This document shows, one piece after another, positions 60,661 through 64,000 of a stretch of 64,000 bases of DNA. The notes below the pieces were generated by a model, which was given only the letters and a program-made list of their open reading frames with translations, was not told the DNA's origin and searched no databases. How positions within the stretch are numbered: position 1 is the stretch's first letter; every line of letters begins with the position of its first letter. Origin of the DNA: Blastocladiella emersonii ATCC 22665. Its lineage: Eukaryota; Blastocladiomycota; Blastocladiomycetes; Blastocladiales; Blastocladiaceae. A program made the translations under genes and the position numbers. The stretch covers positions 310,001 through 374,000 of the forward strand of contig JANHCV010000007.1 of assembly GCA_025594325.1 (NCBI GenBank), read 5' to 3'.

Positions 60661-61189
60661 GCGACCCTCGGATGGCACGTTGCATGTGCTTTCCATGTTT
60701 ATTTTGGCTTTTTCGCTGCATGGTAGTCGGGTTTGAGAGCGGAGATGCCGTGCGAGCAGGGGCGAGCTTCAAGCGGCGCCACTCGGTTTCATCACGTTTC
60801 CGCTCACATGATAGATTGACGCGTCGCTGTCTCGCACTTAGGCGGCCCTCAGTGATCATGTTTCGGCACCGGAAATTTTATTCCTATCGATGACGGCAAT
60901 GGATACAGCGACACCGTTCCTCTCAACGTAGGTCGGGCTGCGAGTTAAACAGGCGGTTGAAGTCCGACGGGCCGCCCACAGGCGCAGGATAAAGTGACAT
61001 GATGGCAAGATAATATCGTTGCAGTAGGTTGCGTTACTTCATCTGCTTCATGGGAGGGAGATCGTGTGTTGGCGAGGGAGAGGCGGCCGAAACGCATACT
61101 CGCAGAATTGTCTCGCATCGGTCATCTGATGCATCCCAAACAGTAAAACTGCCAAGCACTTAGCCCCTGCTGCCAAGCAGGTAGCGCGT
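60661..61189. other. Region upstream of the coiled-coil gene
   Basis: No gene. It has an ACGCGT box near 60,816 within TCACATGATAGATTGACGCGTC, combining the two words seen before other genes here. Confidence 0.35.
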
Positions 61190-62758
61190 ATGTCTTCTCT
61201 CCTCCACGACAACCAAACAACGAAGCGAATGGATCAGACTTCCGGCAACGGAGAGCCCGGGCCCGGCGCAGCGTTACAGCCGCTTCCTGTCCAGGCGGCG
61301 GCGCCCGACTTTTATCCCGTCGGGCTCGCGCAGCCTCCAGCTCAGCCCCGTGGCGGACCGCAGCCGGACTTGACGCCTGACCAGCAGCCACACGCTTCGG
61401 CAAATCAATCGGTTACTCTTCTTCCACTCGGCGAACCTCGACAGGACCCAGCTGTGCTTCACTTGCGCCAGGACTTGTCCGCCAGCAACGAGCGGCTTGT
61501 CGCTCAGGAGGGCGCAGCGAACACTCTCCGAACCGAACGCGACCAGCTTACCGTCGACCTTGCCGAAGCGCGGCAGCGGATCCAGGAGCTTCAAGCGGCG
61601 CATGCAGCCGAGCTCGCCGCCGTGACCGCTCAGCGCGACGCAGCCGCTCGCGAGCACAAAGACGCGGTCTCATCGGCCGAGGATCTTGGGACCCAGCTTC
61701 GCATTACCAAGATCAAACTTGCCGCGGCCAGCGAGATTTCCGAAATTGCTGACGCTCGCGCCTCCCGGCTCAAGGACGAGCTTGACGCGGCTCGGAACCG
61801 GCTGACCGCCGTTTCTCCCGACCATGCTTTGACGGCCAGCGAGCTTGCTGCAGCCAAGCAGGACCTCGCTCAGGCCGCGGAGAAACTCGATGCAGCCGAA
61901 GCTCGCACATCTTCGCTTGTAACCGAACTTGATTCGACCTATCTTGCACTCACGCGGGCCCGGGCCGATCACGTCAAGGCTTCCGAGTCGCTCGCCGCTG
62001 TCAAGGTCGAGCTCACCGGTTTGTCTGCGCAACTCGATGAGCTGCGCAGCGATTTTGCCCAACAACTTGCTTTGGCCGAGTCCAAGCTTTCGCAGCTGGT
62101 TCCAGATCACGAAACGACGGTGCGCCAACTTGCGCTTGCAGAGGCCGAGGCCAATGCCTTGACCTCGGAGCTTGCCGCTGTCAAGCAGTCCCAGCTCACT
62201 ACTCTTGCGTCTCTGGCGGACTCCAAGGCAAGTAACAATAAACTTATTGCGCGTGCCCTTTGCTTTGAGCAATCGACCGCCAAGCTTACGAAAAAGCTGA
62301 ACGACGCGCAGTCAAACGGGACCGACCAGAGTGCGCGTATCGTGACCTTGACGACCAAGCTTGACCAGATCAAAGCAGACAATTCTCGACTCCGCGACAA
62401 GCGGCATCAGCTCTCTGAGAAGCTTGATCTCGGAGCTCCCTATCATTCCTTGAGCGACAGCGACCTTGCGCGGCGGGCCGGAGTGGATCGGACCGCGATC
62501 CGCAGGTACCCGCTTTCAAGGCCGCTCCAGACGGTCTTGGGTAAAGCTCTTACGGTCGGACGCAGTGCGTTCCGAAATATCGAGTACGCGCAATTTCCCA
62601 GTCGCGAGGCGATTCGTGGCGAGTTGTCCGAGGCTGATGATGTTCCACTTATCGATTCGGCCTTTCGCGACGATGAAGACGCTTGGCTTGATCGATGCGT
62701 CAAGCGCCTCGAAAAAGCGGATGCCGCTTGCTATGGGCTCGCTCGTTTCGCTTGCTAG
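61190..62758 (+). CDS. Long coiled-coil protein with possible extension to 62917
   Basis: 522 residues from ATG at 61190; the ATG at 61220 (MDQTSGNG) is an alternative. The first 85 residues are Pro/Gln/Ala-rich. From about 85 to 410 it is an almost continuous heptad-type coiled coil rich in Ala, Leu, Glu and Lys (SNERLVAQEGAANTLRTERD and similar). The last 100 residues form a separate domain (LARRAGVDRTAIRRYPLSRP, then RSAFRNIEYAQFPSREAIRG). The frame closes with TAG at 62756-62758 but stays open beyond it to a TGA at 62917, adding an acidic stretch and the nuclear-type motif RRQKRRR. A 60-nt frame-preserving intron (about 62699-62758, donor GTCAAG, acceptor TTGCTAG) would remove the stop. 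No named family; likely self-associating and nuclear. Confidence 0.65.
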   Translation: MSSLLHDNQTTKRMDQTSGNGEPGPGAALQPLPVQAAAPDFYPVGLAQPPAQPRGGPQPDLTPDQQPHASANQSVTLLPLGEPRQDPAVLHLRQDLSASNERLVAQEGAANTLRTERDQLTVDLAEARQRIQELQAAHAAELAAVTAQRDAAAREHKDAVSSAEDLGTQLRITKIKLAAASEISEIADARASRLKDELDAARNRLTAVSPDHALTASELAAAKQDLAQAAEKLDAAEARTSSLVTELDSTYLALTRARADHVKASESLAAVKVELTGLSAQLDELRSDFAQQLALAESKLSQLVPDHETTVRQLALAEAEANALTSELAAVKQSQLTTLASLADSKASNNKLIARALCFEQSTAKLTKKLNDAQSNGTDQSARIVTLTTKLDQIKADNSRLRDKRHQLSEKLDLGAPYHSLSDSDLARRAGVDRTAIRRYPLSRPLQTVLGKALTVGRSAFRNIEYAQFPSREAIRGELSEADDVPLIDSAFRDDEDAWLDRCVKRLEKADAACYGLARFAC

Positions 62759-63146
62759 CGGCTCGACCGCATGCTAGTGGCTGAAGCCTCTGCAGCGGGC
62801 AATGATTCCACGAATGCGTCGGCAAGCACCAGTGCGACTCAGGCTCAGCCTTGGGATCCGAACGAGCCTGATGTCCCTCGTCGCCAGAAGCGGCGCCGGA
62901 CGGACCCGGGAAACTGAAGCCGATTTATTGTTCCTTTGTTTCATGATAGTAACTGTTGTTTCAAGCTGATGGTCTGTGAGGAAATGTCTCATGTCTCGCG
63001 CCCCGCGGCGTGATCAGAGAAGTGATTTCGCGGGGCGTCTCGACCCAGCTGCCGTGTCCCACAGACTGAGCGCTCTTCACGCGTTCGGAGGAATCACTTT
63101 GCATTTTCATCCACTTGATCCCACAAGAATCACATCCCCATCTCGC

Positions 63147-64000
63147 TCAGTACGCCGGCGCGCGCGTCCAATCATCAAGCACAACGACCTTGCTGCCGTA
63201 CCCCTCAATCTCGCGGACCCCGCTCTCACTCATCTCGGTCCCCGCGACTGAGACTGACAGCTTGCCGCTCGCCATCCCCCTGACAAACCGGAGGATCGCG
63301 TCCACACTCGCGTCCGAGACCGGGTTCCCGTCGAGGACCAGGACCTCGATGTTCTTGGACACGCCCGCGAGCAGCACCCGCACCTCCTCGTCCGTGATCC
63401 CGAGCGCGCCGAGCCACAGGTAATCGAGCCGCTTGAGCCCCGCGACCGCCGTGACGAGCGCGCGGCGGCCCGGCGCGTCGTCGTCGCTCGCGTCGCCCGG
63501 CTCGCTGTTGAACAGCTTGAACGACCGCAACCCGGCGGCGAGGTGCGGCGCGAGGCACGCAAGGTCGCCGTCGTTGAGGGCGCAGAACGTCAGGTCGAGC
63601 GCGGTGAGCCCCTCGTGGAGGTACGGGGCGAGCGCGGGCATCGCGCCCGCGGCGACCGCGGTGTTGCCCGGAAGCCGCAGGTTCATGAGCGAGTCGGGGA
63701 TAACCGGGCCGAGCGCGGCGAGGTCGGCCGACGTCAGGCCGCACCGCTCGATGCGCAGGAATTCGAGGTCGCGCGGGAACGAGCGCAGCAGCGCGGCGAA
63801 GACGGGGAAGGTTTGGTGGTGGACTCGTGGCGGCCGAACGCGCAGTTGCGGAAGTACAGCGTCGTAAGCGTGTCGGGGAGGTACGTGAACAATGTAGTCG
63901 ATCCGTCAAGCTGGCCGAAATCGTAATCTTCGAAAACCAGCGACTCGAGCTTGCGCGGGAACAGGCTCCCGAGCGCCGCGGCGCACCGCGGGTCGATCCA
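63147..64000 (-). CDS. Leucine-rich-repeat (RNI-like) protein, 5' end outside the window
   Basis: Minus-strand LRR protein running in from beyond 64000. Successive repeats: LESLVFEDYDFGQL, TLTTLYFRNCAFG, LEFLRIERCGLTSADLAALG, LTALDLTFCALNDGDLACLA, LDYLWLGALGITDEEVRVLL and IEVLVLDGNPVSDASVDAIL. These 24-28-residue units match the RNI or SCF-type LRR class. It ends at TDWTRAPAY-like sequence (VVLDDWTRAPAY) with the stop at 63147. Around 63,820 the frame changes by one base between FGRHEST and FPVFAALLRSFPRDL, meaning a frameshift mutation or sequencing error. No F-box or other partner domain is visible in this part. Two relics of similar genes lie at 16.7-17.1 kb and 59.8-60.7 kb. Confidence 0.7.

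Overview
The window reads as a GC-rich fungal chromosome segment, most likely from a basidiomycete. Genes carry many short introns of about 50-70 nt, usually with GTACG or GTGCG donors, CTRAY-like branch sites and YAG acceptors. There is a nuclear mRNA guanylyltransferase with ten exons, a PX-domain sorting nexin, a chromodomain Ty3/Gypsy element and LINE-type fragments. No rRNA, CRISPR array, prokaryotic operon or convincing tRNA was seen. Everything rests on reading the sequence by eye; no database search was possible.

Layout. Positions 1-20,300 hold a co-directional cluster of multicopy accessory genes. It contains three tandem copies of a DUF4470-like protein (copy 1 cut by a retrotransposon insertion, copy 2 intact, copy 3 frameshifted and truncated). 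These are followed by a RING protein built on a degenerate Rad5/SNF2 scaffold, an unrecognised protein with a central stop, an LRR relic, and a Ulp1-like (C48) cysteine-protease gene. Positions 22,260-28,200 hold a short-chain dehydrogenase, two members of an unrecognised single-pass membrane family whose tails repeat an LYLP motif and end in it, a small secreted protein, and a relic of a further family member. A fourth DUF4470-like copy lies on the minus strand at 28,242-31,772.

Positions 32,000-47,500 are rich in mobile DNA: two LINE 3' fragments, an unrecognised 764-residue gene, a 1.4-kb element with 156-bp inverted repeats, and a complete, very young chromovirus (identical 174-bp LTRs, 5-bp target duplication). 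A third LYLP gene follows at 47,703-48,914. Positions 49,700-54,940 look like ordinary core genome (hypothetical protein, sorting nexin, capping enzyme). Positions 55,307-64,000 return to accessory content: a second RING/pseudo-SNF2 gene with an in-frame TAG, an LRR relic, a long coiled-coil gene and an LRR gene running off the window.

The most interesting unit is the repeated set of DUF4470-like, RING/pseudo-SNF2, Ulp1-like and coiled-coil proteins. All carry basic, nuclear-localisation-like clusters, and the RING proteins have lost both ATPase motifs while keeping all eight zinc ligands. This suggests a nuclear ubiquitin/SUMO-related module under duplication and decay. The LYLP membrane family is the second candidate for something undescribed.
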